From: Pseudoscleropodium purum
Lineage: Eukaryota; Streptophyta; Bryopsida; Hypnales; Brachytheciaceae
Length of the DNA: 64,000 nt
Assembly: GCA_963969395.1 (NCBI GenBank)
Contig: OZ017802.1
Span: 20,181,410-20,245,409 of the forward strand
Direction of reading: 5' to 3'
Under the pieces are notes generated by a model, which was not told where the DNA came from, did not search any database, and was given only the letters and a program-made list of their open reading frames with translations. Shown here piece after piece: positions 36,261 through 48,480 of this stretch. Within the stretch, counting starts at the first letter, position 1, and each line of letters opens with the position of its first letter. The position numbers were made by a program, and so were the translations under genes.

Positions 36261-39200
36261 CTAAAAAAATTTTAGTAGCTAAATCTCTATAGGAAAAAAA
36301 AACTCAAAAAAATTAGATTTTAGCCAAGATTTCAACAACTAATAGAACTTGATAGCCAATTTGTTACTCCTCCACATTGGAATTAGCATCTTTGTAGTTA
36401 GTTTTGGGTTTTTGTACCCTCAATCATCCTTTACAACTTGCAAAATCTTTTCTTTTCTAATTTTTTTAATGCCACTCACTCACAAGATAGCCAAAGTTGA
36501 TGCTTGTTTGTCTTGGAGGTAGCAAATTGCACCAAATTTCCTAAACTAGGTAGCATATTGTACTAAATTCTATAAACTAGTTCTCGGATCACTATCCATG
36601 ACCTCTCTATGAATTGGTACATTCTTCCCCTACAAGAATCTACTTGTTTTTGAAAGGCATCTGCTATCATGGTAATATCATTGCTTCTTTCTCTATCCAT
36701 CCATACTTCTTACTAGATGGCTCTTATAATTCTTCTATGCAATTTGTCTATCATGCCTTGCTTGAATTTCTCCTCTTCCAACTTCCACTTTTAATCTTGT
36801 AAAGACACAATCTCCTATAACCAAGGTAGTCGCCAAAATTTTCTAATTATTAGCCTAATAGGTGCATTCTTTTTAACTACAGTTAAAAGTCAAGTTATCC
36901 ATCAAACCACTCTAGTCTACAACATCTTTAATTATTGGGTGAAAATTGGCTAGTACCATAGAACCTTCATCTCTCTTACTACTTTTGTTGACAGAACTTC
37001 AAGACCTTTCCTATATAAATGGCACTAATACTTCCACTTTAGTTGGTTCTATTATGAGGGCCAAATATTGGAAATGGATCTTGCCTTTCCTTGTTGCTCT
37101 TTATTAGAGGTGACTTTGTCTCTTAATTTATTCTCTTCTTCCTAGAATCTCTAGCCTATAGTCAAAATTTCCCATGTTTTTAAACTTTATTTTCAAAATT
37201 TTAACATTCAATTCAAATATAGACTACACATGTTTTTATTGCTTTCATTGCTCACAAAATAAAAATTCTCATAACTTAATTCCATTATGCAATTTCAAAT
37301 TGAATGATCAAATGTTTTTGAGTATGCATTAATCTATTCAAGCAAATGAAATTAAGAAAGATTCTTTAGAATATATATATTTCTCTATCAAAGAATCCTA
37401 TAATTTTTACAATACTTACTAGGATGACATAAACAAAGCTTTAAATGCACATTTTAATCACTTGCAACAAATAGAGCCTACTAAATTTACCAAAGAGCCA
37501 ACATTATATTTCTTATGCAACTAGTATTAAAACTTTTCATTACATTCCAATTACAAGGTACAAAAGAAAAAGCATTATATCCTTGATGCTTAAAGTATAG
37601 CAAGTTGCAACCTCTACCTACAATTAACCCTTGAAGTCCCAAGGCCTTTTCTTCATTGGAAAACATTCAAAACTGTCGTTTCTATTGCAAAAAGCAACAA
37701 ACTTCAATTTTTTCCATATTCAAGCCTATTCCCCTTGTTGTGAACCAATAGTGTATTTTCAGATTTTTAAATAATAAAAAATTTGAAAAAAATGAAAAAG
37801 AAATTCAATTCTTAAAGTAAAGATTCAACTTTTTTTTTCAAATTATTATTATTATTTGACATGACAATGAATGTGCCACGTTAGATAATTGTTGTGGCCA
37901 GGTTCCTATTGTTTGGGAACCAAAGAGAACTCACAACCCTCTAGAGAAGCTAAAAAACTTCTAATGAATTGACTTAGATAGGAAGTGACAATATTCAATT
38001 ATTATTTTGAAGTTTGTAGCAATTATTTTATTTGCTAGCTTTTAGTTTTTTGAGTGCAACGTCCATTCAAAGCCAACCATTAGAATATAAATAAAGGAAT
38101 AGAAGAAAGGTAAAAGAAAAAAAAAGTTAGTTAGAAGTAAAACTTCTCAATTTGTATTAATTTCATAACTTCAAGTAGTGAGCAAACATCCAAAAGAAAA
38201 ACAACCATGGTGAATGAAGAAGAGTTTGAAGGTGTGTTCAATCTAAGATAAATTACTAATTCTTCCATCTATTTTTTAAGTTTTTTGATTGGCCACTTTA
38301 ATCTTTAGATGAAATTCATGTTAGATTCAAACCTTTATATAAGATAATATTTGTTTTCAAGTTTAATAGTAAAAGTTTATAGGATAGGTCTAGAGGGCTC
38401 CAAAAACACATGACACTTAGAAAGTAAACTTTAAATGAGAAAAATGTTAGTAGATGAAGTTCAAGGTTTAAATTGGATGAACATTAGTCAAATTCATTCA
38501 ACTAGAACAAGAATGTAAATTTAGTTAGTGGTAAGAATCTTGATCATAGAAGTGAAATTAGAATTAAATTTTGAATTAGAGGTTGAATAAAACTAGCTGA
38601 TGAAGTTTTATGGATTGTTTAGTAGTCAAACTTCATCCATAGATAAATTTCACTAGGAAAGTTCAAAATTGAAGTGACTTAGAAATTTGGATAGCTAAAA
38701 TCAAGATCTATAAGAATCAAAGTTCAAAAGTCTAAAAATAATAACTAAATAGAAGTAATTCCGTGCGTAAGGAAGAGATAGATGTTGAGTTAGGCACTTG
38801 GAAGATAATCAAAGAAGAAACTTAGATTTAGTATCTCATTAAAAAATTTAGAGAAGTCAAGAACTAAATTGACTTTTGAAAAATCCTTATAAACATAGAA
38901 GATATAAGAAGATGAAGTTTAGAATGGGAAATGGAGGGAACTAAGTAGAATCAATCCATCCAAGACAAAACTTCGGGTTTAGACATTAGGAAATAACTTA
39001 GATACTTAGCAAAAATTTTGAGTCAATATAAAATTAGGAATCAATAGAAAAGTATGGATGACATTTAGACCTGGGGAGACCACTATCGATTTTTTTAAAA
39101 CTACGTGAGTTAAAAGATAGGGTCTATTTAATTCAAAAAGGGAAAATTTTATATAATATGTAGGGCTACTATAGGATCTATGAAATGCTATATTATCTAT

Positions 39201-41520
39201 GATATATAAATTAGGCTATGGAAAAACATCATGGAGTAGGAATTTTTATTATTAAGTTAGCTTTAACAAATAGGGGTTGTGCAAATTTTTAATAGTATAT
39301 TGAGCATAGATGTGTAAAGATAATTTTATGTGGATGTTAAAATGGATACAATTAAAGGAATATACAATGAAGGATAATTGATTGAGATTGTGCCACAATA
39401 CCAATACTGTATGACATATATCAAAAAAATTAAGTGTAATTGTAAGACATTGACCACAAGTATAAAAAAATTGTCACATTGCACAAGTAGGAAGGTTTAC
39501 CTTAGTAGATTCAACGAATTAAAAATTTTACAATACAAGGATAGAATTTATATTCCATTTAACTTGAATCTTTGAAACTGTATGTATTACATACTCATAT
39601 TGAATGAGATGTTCATGGGATAGATTCAAGTGCGACTTTTGAAGTGTTCAATGGTAAACTTGTTATTAACCTATATAAAAAAGAGGTTGTTTTAGAAGAT
39701 GAAAAGTCCAAAATTGCTAATTTTTGATGCATTGTAAAAAAAAAATTGAATTCAAAATATATAAAAATGTATTAAAAAATAAGGCAATGTGTAAAAAAAA
39801 TTTCAATTCATTTGATGACATGGATTGAAAGATTATAACTTTTGAAGTCAGAAAAAAAAAACTTTTTTTAATCTTGCAAAACATGATAAGTAGACTTTAA
39901 GCCCTCTTAGAGTAAAATTTTTGCTCTATTCAAAACAATGATTCTAGCCATTCATAAGTATATATTGTTAGGCTCACTCATAAAAAAAACTTCAAAAGCA
40001 AATATGGAGTTTAGCTTACTTTAAATCAATTTGCAATGAAAGGAGGTAAAGTGCATTAGCAATATACTAGTCATTTTTTTGATGATTTCTTGTGTAATGA
40101 GGAAATTTTCTATTTGAAATCTAAATAGTAGAAAAATTAGAGAAAAATATTTGGAATATGTGAAAAAAAATTTAGAAACTTTGACATTATAAATTGCAAG
40201 ATAATAGGGCTTGAAGTTAGAAGAAAATATTTTTTCTTGAAGTCTTTTTTATACAACTAACAAAGTTTGGCTCCCCTTAGAATGTGATTTGAGATTTCAA
40301 ATTTTTTAGACCATTGTATGTCATATTTTATTAGTAACATACATGGCAAATTTCAAAAGATTATGAGCATTTTTGCAAATATGCCTAAAAGATATCCAAC
40401 TTGTTGAGGCTGCCAAAAAAATTTGGAAAGCATAAATTTTGATTTGGGAATCCAATTTAAAAAAATTATATTCAAACTATTAAGGGAATACATCACATTT
40501 TGTGTCATAATTCCGTAAACATCTGACCAAAATAGATTTTGTAGGAACCTACCCAAATTTTCAATTGTCTATTCAATAGACAATTAGCCTTTAGGGGTTA
40601 AAAACTACCACTTGGTCAATGGTAATTGAATTGAATTGATTGTTGTTGGTTTCATGGTATAACTCTATACATGTATATAATAGAGGGGAAAAAAAATTGT
40701 TAAGAGTGTAGGTGTAGGAAAAATTAAATACTTAAATTTATATGTAATATAGCCCCACTTAAAAGACTGCATGAATGAATTTATAAAAACATAGGGGATT
40801 AGAAATATGCCCCCATAGCTTTTTATGTAAAAATACGGTCATCTTAAATACAAAAATTAAGGTAAATAGCCCCACGTTAAATTTCCTCTTAACGCACATG
40901 TATACCTTAAATCACAAGGAGTGATTTCCCTAGGCATTTAGAATACCTTTCTAAAGGCCAAACTCCATCCGGCAATAACTTATTCTAGGAATGTTGGATT
41001 TTTATTAACTTCATTTTTTCAGAAATAGCATGATCCAATCTTGAACTTAGGCTTGCTATAATTTGATTTTAAAAATTTTCTCCCAAAAATCACCATGACC
41101 TAGTTAGTTCAACCATTTGGACCAATTATGGTAATTGGAGTAGGATTTGTTGATTCTTTTGCAAATTTATGACATTTATGTACTTTGGAAAGATCCATTG
41201 ATTGGAAGGCTCAATGGAAAAATCCTACACATCCAATCATCATAAAATCTTATACAAAACAAAGACTTGGTTGTACTTGTTTAAATGCTCACACTTCATC
41301 TGTAGTAAAATGATCAAAATAATCCTTCCAAGCCTCATCATCCCTAGTTTCACTCTTGTGCTTGAAATTTTACTTCCATTGACATTCTATTTACTTCAAT
41401 CTACTCAAATGTAATACAACAACATCAACAAGCATCAACTCTAAATCTCATTAGGTATCTAAGAATAGTGCATGTGTTGCTTTTTGAGCATAAATATTTC
41501 ATTGGACGGACCGTCCATCC
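36261..41520. other. AT-rich intergenic DNA
   Basis: About 5.3 kb without a supported gene. The segment 36,790-36,910 (AGACACAATCTCCTATAACCAAGGTAGTC...AATAGGTGCATTCTTT) is a dispersed repeat related to 9,790-9,930. Otherwise nothing is recognised. Confidence 0.5.
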
Positions 41521-41790
41521 AAATCATTTGATTTGTCTACTTGTTCAAGACATCTAATGATCCTAACCTGCTTGATACAACTATTTTAAAGTAGTCGCAT
41601 TGTTTGTCTAGTCTGCCCAAATTGTTTGATATGTCTACCCATTTGAGTCATTTGATGACCCTAACCTACTTTATGTGACTACTTTAAAGTAGTCACATTA
41701 TAGCTTGGTCTGCCTAAATTGTCTGGTATGTCTGTCCATCTAAGATGTTTGATGATCCGATGTTGCCTAATGTGATAACATTTTTTTGAG
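41521..41790. repeat. ~97-bp tandem repeat with a 26-bp perfect palindrome
   Basis: Three diverged units share TTTGATNTGTCTACYNRTT, GATGATCC or GATGACCCTAACCT, and ACTNCTTTAAAGTAGTC(A/G)C. In the second unit the last element is a perfect 26-bp palindrome at 41,673-41,698 centred on TTTAAA. Just upstream GGACGG-A-CCGTCC (near 41,504) is another inverted repeat. Confidence 0.7.
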
Positions 41791-42104
41791 TTCATGAACA
41801 AATTCCATCGCCTTTCTAGGATTTAGGACTTCATTCACTACTTCATCACATTGGCTATCAGGACCCTTACTTGGTTAAACCAAGTGGTCTTCCTCATTGT
41901 GTAGACAACCCTATAAATGAAGGGTAGTATAATGCATGGAATTGGAAATGAAACATTTGAGTCATGGTGTACATTTCAACTTTGTTCCATTGTATGATTG
42001 TGGGGTGATGAAAATAATTGGAAGAATGTCCAACCTTTTGATTCTTTAACTAAGACAATGTTGTGCACATTATTGCATAAGACATTGATGGCTGGTGGTG
42101 ATGA

Positions 42105-43220
42105 CTACCGTAGTACTTCTTCAATTTCGGCAAAAATTAATTGTTTTTAAAGAAATTGTAATTTCACAAAATCATAATGATAATTGACGAAAATCTTGAA
42201 AATTTACAACACTGATTGCCGAACTAAATGGAAACATGTGACTATATACAGTTTAGTAATCTTACTAAGTCATAAAGAATTAAATGATTAGGTTGTTTTA
42301 AGAAGAAAAAATAACCAATGTTAGTAAGAAGGTACAATATAGAGTCCAATGATGATCAACCATGTGTACAACAAATCATCAATCATCAAAAGATTTGTTG
42401 ATGGAGATATCATGGAATTTCATCATTGGTATGAAGTGGTAGTTGTAGTTGGAGACGTTGTTTTTATAATGAAATTCATTCTCTCTCATGAATCCTCAAA
42501 GGATATGGGGTAATTTGAAGATGATAGCTTGACCTTTCATTGTCAAAAAATAGTACTTGTACTCAAAGTAGACTTTTAGATCTCATTTTTTCATAGTAAA
42601 ATAACATTTTCAAAAAAAATTTGATCTAAGAAAAGTTGAGAAATAAACTAACTTTAATTTTCAAAGATCTTTTTGTGATTATGAGCATCTAAACAAAAGT
42701 TATAGACAAAATTCAAAGGGGATGTTTGAAAATGCCAAAGAAAAAAAATCCTTCCAACTTCTCCTTGAAATTTGTCTATAACTTTTGATTGGAGGATCAA
42801 AATTTCAAAAGGATTTATGGAGATGAAAGCTAGCTTCATTTTCTACAATAATGTAGTTCAAATTCTTTTGAAAAAAGTTGTTCTACTACGCCTAAATTAG
42901 GTTTGAAATTCTACATTGAATACATTTCTTATCTTTGACTTCACTATGAGCGGTTGAGCTTCTACTAATCCTAACCATTTTACATATCCCACATGGGTTG
43001 TTTTACCTTTTATCACATAATTTGTATAAAGGTCTTGTCTATGAACATACTAATCTTGGTGAAAAATTGCTATTTGAAGTCGCATGCCGAATTTTTTTTT
43101 AATTCAGTATCTAGCATGATGAAAATTGCAGTAATTAAAATTTTTTTTGCCAAAGTTTAAAAGTCAAGTTTCATTAAATATTCGGCAGAGGGTGCCGAAA
43201 TTGAAGAGGTACTACAGTAG
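42105..43220. mobile_element. 1.1-kb TIR element, unclassified
   Basis: Ends CTACCGTAGTACTTCTTCAA (left) and CTACTGTAGTACCTCTTCAA (right, reverse complement), both continuing TTTCGGCA, are inverted repeats of about 28 bp. The terminal nine bases CTAC(C/T)GTAG are themselves nearly palindromic. It is absent from copy 2, where ATGACTAGTAGGGTTTG marks the empty site. No transposase is visible, so it is non-autonomous; superfamily unclear. Confidence 0.7.
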
Positions 43221-43391
43221 CAAGGTTTGATTGAGCCTACAATGTTTTGTTTTTACTTTATTTTATTTTTGTAGGGTCATTATTAACTTTTCAACAAAGT
43301 TCTAAAAACATCAAATAGACACACCATTGATGGCATCTTTGGTATCTTTACCACAGCTTTGGTCAACTTGCATAATGTAGAGCTAACAAAT

Positions 43392-43645
43392 CATGCAAAG
43401 AAAGAAGAACTAGCCAGGAGGATATCTCTTTGTAAACCCCTATTCATAGACATTGTGCAAGAGGGAATGTCTATTTTGAAGGAAAGATGTGATATAGAGT
43501 TAGTGGAGATTGATGGGTAGATTGAAGTGGTGTTTACATTCATGTGCAACAATGACAACTTTGAGGGCACTATTCGTAAGTAGGTTGTTATTGTAGAGAT
43601 ACAAACAACTAGGAATGCCTCCGCCCACTCATTTAATGAGCTTAC
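43392..43645 (+). pseudogene. Unidentified repeated coding fragment, copy 1
   Basis: Frame from CAT at 43,392 reads AKKEELARRISLCKPLFID, then IVQEGMSILKERCDIELVEIDG, a TAG, then FTFMCNNDNFEGTI and further residues. Copy 2 (58,094) preserves the same protein with conservative changes. Copy 1 has a stop where copy 2 has His, and copy 2 has a stop where copy 1 has Gln. This implies a coding ancestor inactivated independently. No domain recognised. Confidence 0.5.
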
Positions 43646-43648
43646 TGG

Positions 43649-43840
43649 CACTAGTAGAAAACATAGGAATTCTAACAAAATTATATTGATTTGGATGCAT
43701 TGTCTCATTCACTATTTTGTTGATTTCAACAAAAATCTATTGATTTTAACAAATATTTGTTGAAATCAACAAAACAGTGATTGGGACAACGCTTCCAAAT
43801 CAACAGAATTCTATTAGAATTCTTGTGTTTTCTACTAGTG
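43649..43840. mobile_element. CACTA MITE, 192 bp
   Basis: Perfect ends CACTAGTAGAAAACA / TGTTTTCTACTAGTG. Flanks TGG and TAG; the uninterrupted site in copy 2 reads TTATTAGTCAC, so the 3-bp duplication was TAG with one later change. Inside is a second inverted repeat of 24 bp (43,710-43,733 and 43,756-43,779, one mismatch). Confidence 0.85.
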
Positions 43841-44644
43841 TAGTTATGAGGATTGTTAAATTGCAATCAACTACTTTAGCACTCTAGTTGATTGTGAGTA
43901 CTTCTAGCATTTTTGGAACATTGAGTTTCTTAGAAAGTTATGTTTGCAGCTTGTGGACATCAAGGAGTCAACAATTTTAGAGTCTAAAAACTAAAAAGGC
44001 AAGGTTGATTAAGGAGTTTTTGCAATGAAATTCATGAGAGGTATTCTAAAGAAGGCCTTTCATCCTTTAACATCCAAATCTACCACCAATTTCAAAGATG
44101 TGTTACAAAATGTTTGATGAATCATAAAAATGGAGTTGACATTCAAAGAAAAATTACAAAAGTTGCAATGATGATCTAAATTTAGATTTTCATGTGTCAT
44201 TGGATTCAAATCAATATGAGTACAAAACCACTCTATTGCTAATACAAATTTTGCATCATTCATCCATACACTAGATGAAACTTGTTTGCCACAATCAATT
44301 AAATGCAATTAAGTGTCTGCCACAATTGTCTTATAATTGTATCCCTCTCTATTTATACCAAATTTGATATGTATGTTGTGTTAGTCGTAAAGTAGTTGTA
44401 CAATGAACTATAGGATTAGTGAGGGTATAATAGAGTTGTCATTTAGTATTATTGTGAGGTATTCTACATCCAATATTCATCATAGTTGTTGATGTGGACA
44501 ACTCTACATTCTATAGAGTCCAATGTATCAAAGCATAGTTGCACATAATCTAAATTTGACTACAATTCAATTAGAAGACAACTAGAATTTAACCACAAAA
44601 TGACTAGATTGCAACTAAAAACCAACTAAAATTGAACTAGAAAA

Positions 44645-44726
44645 CAACTAGAGTTCGACTATGATACAACTAGAGTTCAACTATAAAACAACTAGAGTTC
44701 AACTATTAAACAACTAGAGTTCCTTG
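44645..44726 (+). repeat. 22-bp tandem repeat, CACTA left subterminal region
   Basis: CAACTAGAGTTC(A/G)ACTAT occurs at exact 22-bp spacing four times (44,645; 44,667; 44,689; 44,711), with more diverged copies upstream from about 44,560 and downstream to 44,770. Confidence 0.85.
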
Positions 44727-46336
44727 AGACTTTGACTAGATTGCAACTACAAAACAACTACTTGACAATTCAAGTTTTTAGTCCAAATGCTAAGGAACTT
44801 GTTGTGTACTAATTAGATGGACCTTGTTTTTTTAAACAATTGTGAATTTGTGATTAGAAGTTTACTATAAATTCTTTTGTTTCATGAGATTCAATGTAAC
44901 ATTTTTCTACATTAAGTTGGTCTAAAGTCACACACTTCATAAAAACAAATAGTGGCTATTGTGCCTTATAGTATTATTTATCCACTATCTATCATAATAC
45001 ACTTCATTTCTAGTTGCCTCTTTCTTTTATGAATGGTAGGCTATTGTAGATAGTTGTACATCAAGTACGTCTGTTTGAACTAAGAAACATTGCAAATATA
45101 GATCCAAAGTTAAAAACAAGAAACTAGTATTTTCCATGAATAATCTCAATATCTAACAGATATGAAGAGGCTTTTTTCTACAAATAACTATATAACTACA
45201 ACCAAAGATGGAACATTAGGTAGAAGAGGTACATCATTTGGAGTATGTAAGCCAAAAGCTTGTACAGTGGTGCTTCCAAACAAATTTGATGTGTTCATAA
45301 ATTCTCGTTGAGTACAAACTTCTTTATGCATCACTACTTTCTAACCTTCCTTCTCTACATCATCAACAAAGAATACTTGGGTTGCTTGGCTTGAAAATAT
45401 AAACATTAGAAGAAATTTGGGGCCTCCAAAGGATTGTTCTAGAGTGACAATCTAGGCTATTAAGAGTAAGGTAGGTATCCTATCAAATCTATCTAAAATG
45501 CATAGTCACATGCTCTAACTTTGTGAAAAAACATCACAAAAAGCAAGGCTTTTGCAAAAATTGTTAGTTTGGTGTAACTTTCACAATATAGAAGACCAAC
45601 ATTGAACAAAGTTTTTAATTAAAAATTAAAAATTAAATTGTCCAATCAAGTCTAATTAACTCAATTCATGTGACTTTTGAAGCTACTTGCTTTCAAAGGT
45701 AACTAGCTACAGTAGTCATTTATTTAATTTTGGAAATTTGGAGATGGAAAGAGGAACCTCTTTATACAAGTGGAATAATAGTATGTAAAGTAATCTATGT
45801 GAGATGTGTAAATTAAGATTAATGGCCCAAGCTCAATTGTTCATATTTAAGTCAAATATAGGAATTTGTTCAAAGTCAATTTCAAACCTCATTTAGTCAT
45901 TGCAAAATAATTTTTTCAAATTTTTTGAACTAAATTGAATAAATAATCAATCTAACTTTCAATTCCAAAAATCCATATGAAAATTTGAAACTTTGATTAA
46001 AAGTTAAGGTCAAATTTCAAAGAGGGGTTGGAAAGGACATTTTTTGGAACATTTTCAAACACCCTCTTTGAATTTTGTCCATAACTTTTGTCCAATGAGT
46101 ATCCAATAATCATAATTAAGGTCTATTAAAGAACGTTAATTTTGATTATTTAATACTTTCTACTTAGACTTTGAGCCATTGGCAAGCAATTGAAGGTGAA
46201 TGGGAATAGGGAAAAAACAATTCACTAAAATAAAAACAATCTATAGGGTCTTCATGCAAAGGGCTCTAGAGTGGCCCTTCTAAGGCCTTGTTTTTTTTCT
46301 ATCAAAGGATCATGCATTCTACATAGTAATTCTAGA

Positions 46337-46448
46337 AATGAAGAGTGTCAACTAGATCCAAACACAACACTACTTGATGTATGGAATTATAATGATTTTT
46401 CCATACATCGAGTAGTGTTGTGTTTAGATCTAGTTGACACTCTTCATT
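46337..46448. ncRNA. Candidate long hairpin (siRNA/miRNA-precursor-like)
   Basis: Arms 46,337-46,386 and 46,399-46,448 (50 nt each) are inverted repeats. They differ at only two positions, one of which would be a G-U pair in RNA. The loop is 12 nt. The arms include AAGAGTGTCAACTAGATC and AACACAACACTACT. The near-perfect stem suggests a recent inverted duplication inside the CACTA element that could be processed to small RNAs if transcribed; transcription is not shown by the sequence. Confidence 0.4.
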
Positions 46449-47117
46449 CCACTTCCTATGAGTGCAGGACAAAATTTAAAACCACCAATGTCAAAATTTC
46501 CTAAATAACAATTACTGCATTAAGCACCTATGACTAATTTAGAAATTTTGTAGTCACAACATTTATGTATCACTTGCATATTAGTTCCATCCCTGTTGCT
46601 CAAACAAATTGCATGTCACTTGGGTGTCCTTGTTTTATTCATTGGATTGTGTGAGATGAAGAATTTAGTGCAACTTACTTGACAAGTGACTCTAATATTG
46701 TAACATTATTCAATACATAATCATGCGTTGCTTCCTGTAGTGAAGTAGACATCATGAATTGCCAACCCGCACCTTCAAGAACTTCTTCAATGTCACCAAA
46801 TTCCTCCTCGACATTACACACTTGCCTAAAGAGAACGTCAAATCTTTGCAAAATTCTTATGAATTTTGCAAATTCGAAGCATTACAAAGCCGAGGCATTC
46901 TTCTTTCAAGTACTCCCTTTGCCCTACTAAAAACCTTCCCAAAACTTCCCCATGAGGAAATAACTATATTTTTAGTCTTTATGCTAATAATACATGCATT
47001 CAAAAACCAACAATTCATTCCCTAGATCTATGCAAAATCTCTAGTTTAAGTGTTGTTGTTTAGGCATCCAAATTTGATATAGAAAGTGTCATATTTGAAC
47101 ATCATTTGTAAATATTT

Positions 47118-47640
47118 CACTACAAGAAAATGATTGTTTTATGATTGCAAAATATAACTGCAGTGAGTTACAAAATCAAGAAATGTGACTTAAGCAAAAA
47201 TCATTGTAGATGACTTGCCCTGAGTCATTCATTTTTAGTTATATGACCAGTGAGTCATATATGTAGTCATATGGATTTGGAAGTATAATAAACCATTTTT
47301 AAATGTATTTTGCCAACATGGCGTATATGTTGACTATCTTTGGAGGCTTGACTTTTTCATGAGCTAGCCAAGCAAAATAAAAAAATCCTACATGGAATAT
47401 GATTCACCACAGTCATATTTTGGTTGACGTGGAATATGACTGCAATGAGACATAGTTTGAGTCATATTTTAAGAGATTTGGAATATGACTGTGGTGAGTC
47501 ATATTTTGAGTGATATGAAATATGACTATGGCGAGTCATATTTTGAATGATATGGGATATGACTATAGTGAGTTATATTTTGGTTGATGTAGCATATGAC
47601 TATAGTGAGTCATTTTTTTGTTCAAGTTAGTACTAAAAGA
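47118..47640. repeat. Palindromic 37-bp tandem array after a CACTA-like end
   Basis: The motif ATATGACT-6 nt-AGTCATAT begins at 47,397 and 47,434 (diverged), then at 47,483, 47,520, 47,557 and 47,594: exact 37-bp spacing, broken once by 49 bp. Another copy is at 47,241. Just upstream, 47,118 begins CACTACAAGAAAA, a typical CACTA terminus, so this may be the left end of a nested element whose right end I cannot find. Confidence 0.7.
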
Positions 47641-48480
47641 TGGTAAAAAGTGAAAGCTAAGATATAACAAGAGGCAACAAAAACTAAAACTAAAAACCAA
47701 TAAGAAGCAAGAATAAGACAAGTTAAGATGCAATAAAAGATAATAAGAGGCAAGAAATAACAAACAATAGGAAATAATGTCTAAAAGGCAACAATTAAGC
47801 AAGAGTTAAGATCCAACTTGAGGCAACAATCTTAAAACAACCTTCAAGTAACAATTTTGAAGTAATAATTAAGAGACAACAACTAAAAAGTAATAACAAA
47901 CTAGCAACAACTTTGAAGCAACAACAAACTAACAACAACTAAGAAGCAATAACAAACCAAGTAACCAACAACAACAAAAATAAAAAAAGTAAGAAACAAC
48001 AACAAAGAAGCAACAACTAACTAACAACAATAAATTAACATCAACTAAAAAACAATAACAAATTACTTAGCAACAACTAACTAACATTAACAAATTAGCA
48101 ACAACTACAAAGCAACAACTATGAAAAAACAAGAAACTAACAACAATAAATTAGCAACAACTATAAAGCAACAACAAACTAACAACAACTATGAAACAAT
48201 AACAAACTAACAACAACTAAGATGTAAGAAGCAACATTATATTAGTAACAACTAAGAAACAACAACTAGAACCTCAATAACTAAACAACAACAACTAAAA
48301 CACAACAACACAACAATTAGAACTTCATAAAACAAAAGAAGGAAGAAAAAACATAAGTTAGAAAGCAACAACTAAACAACAACTAAAACACAACAACACA
48401 ACAATTAAAACTTCAAAAAACAAAAGGAGGAAGAAGAAATAAGAGTTAAAAAGCAACAAAAAACAAAGAATATGAAGCAA
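47641..48480. repeat. Strand-asymmetric CAA/AAC-rich low-complexity tract
   Basis: About 840 bp made mostly of AACAAC, CAACTAA, AAGAAGCAAC and AACAAACTAAC words on the plus strand, with very few G and T. No fixed period and no coding. Confidence 0.7.
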
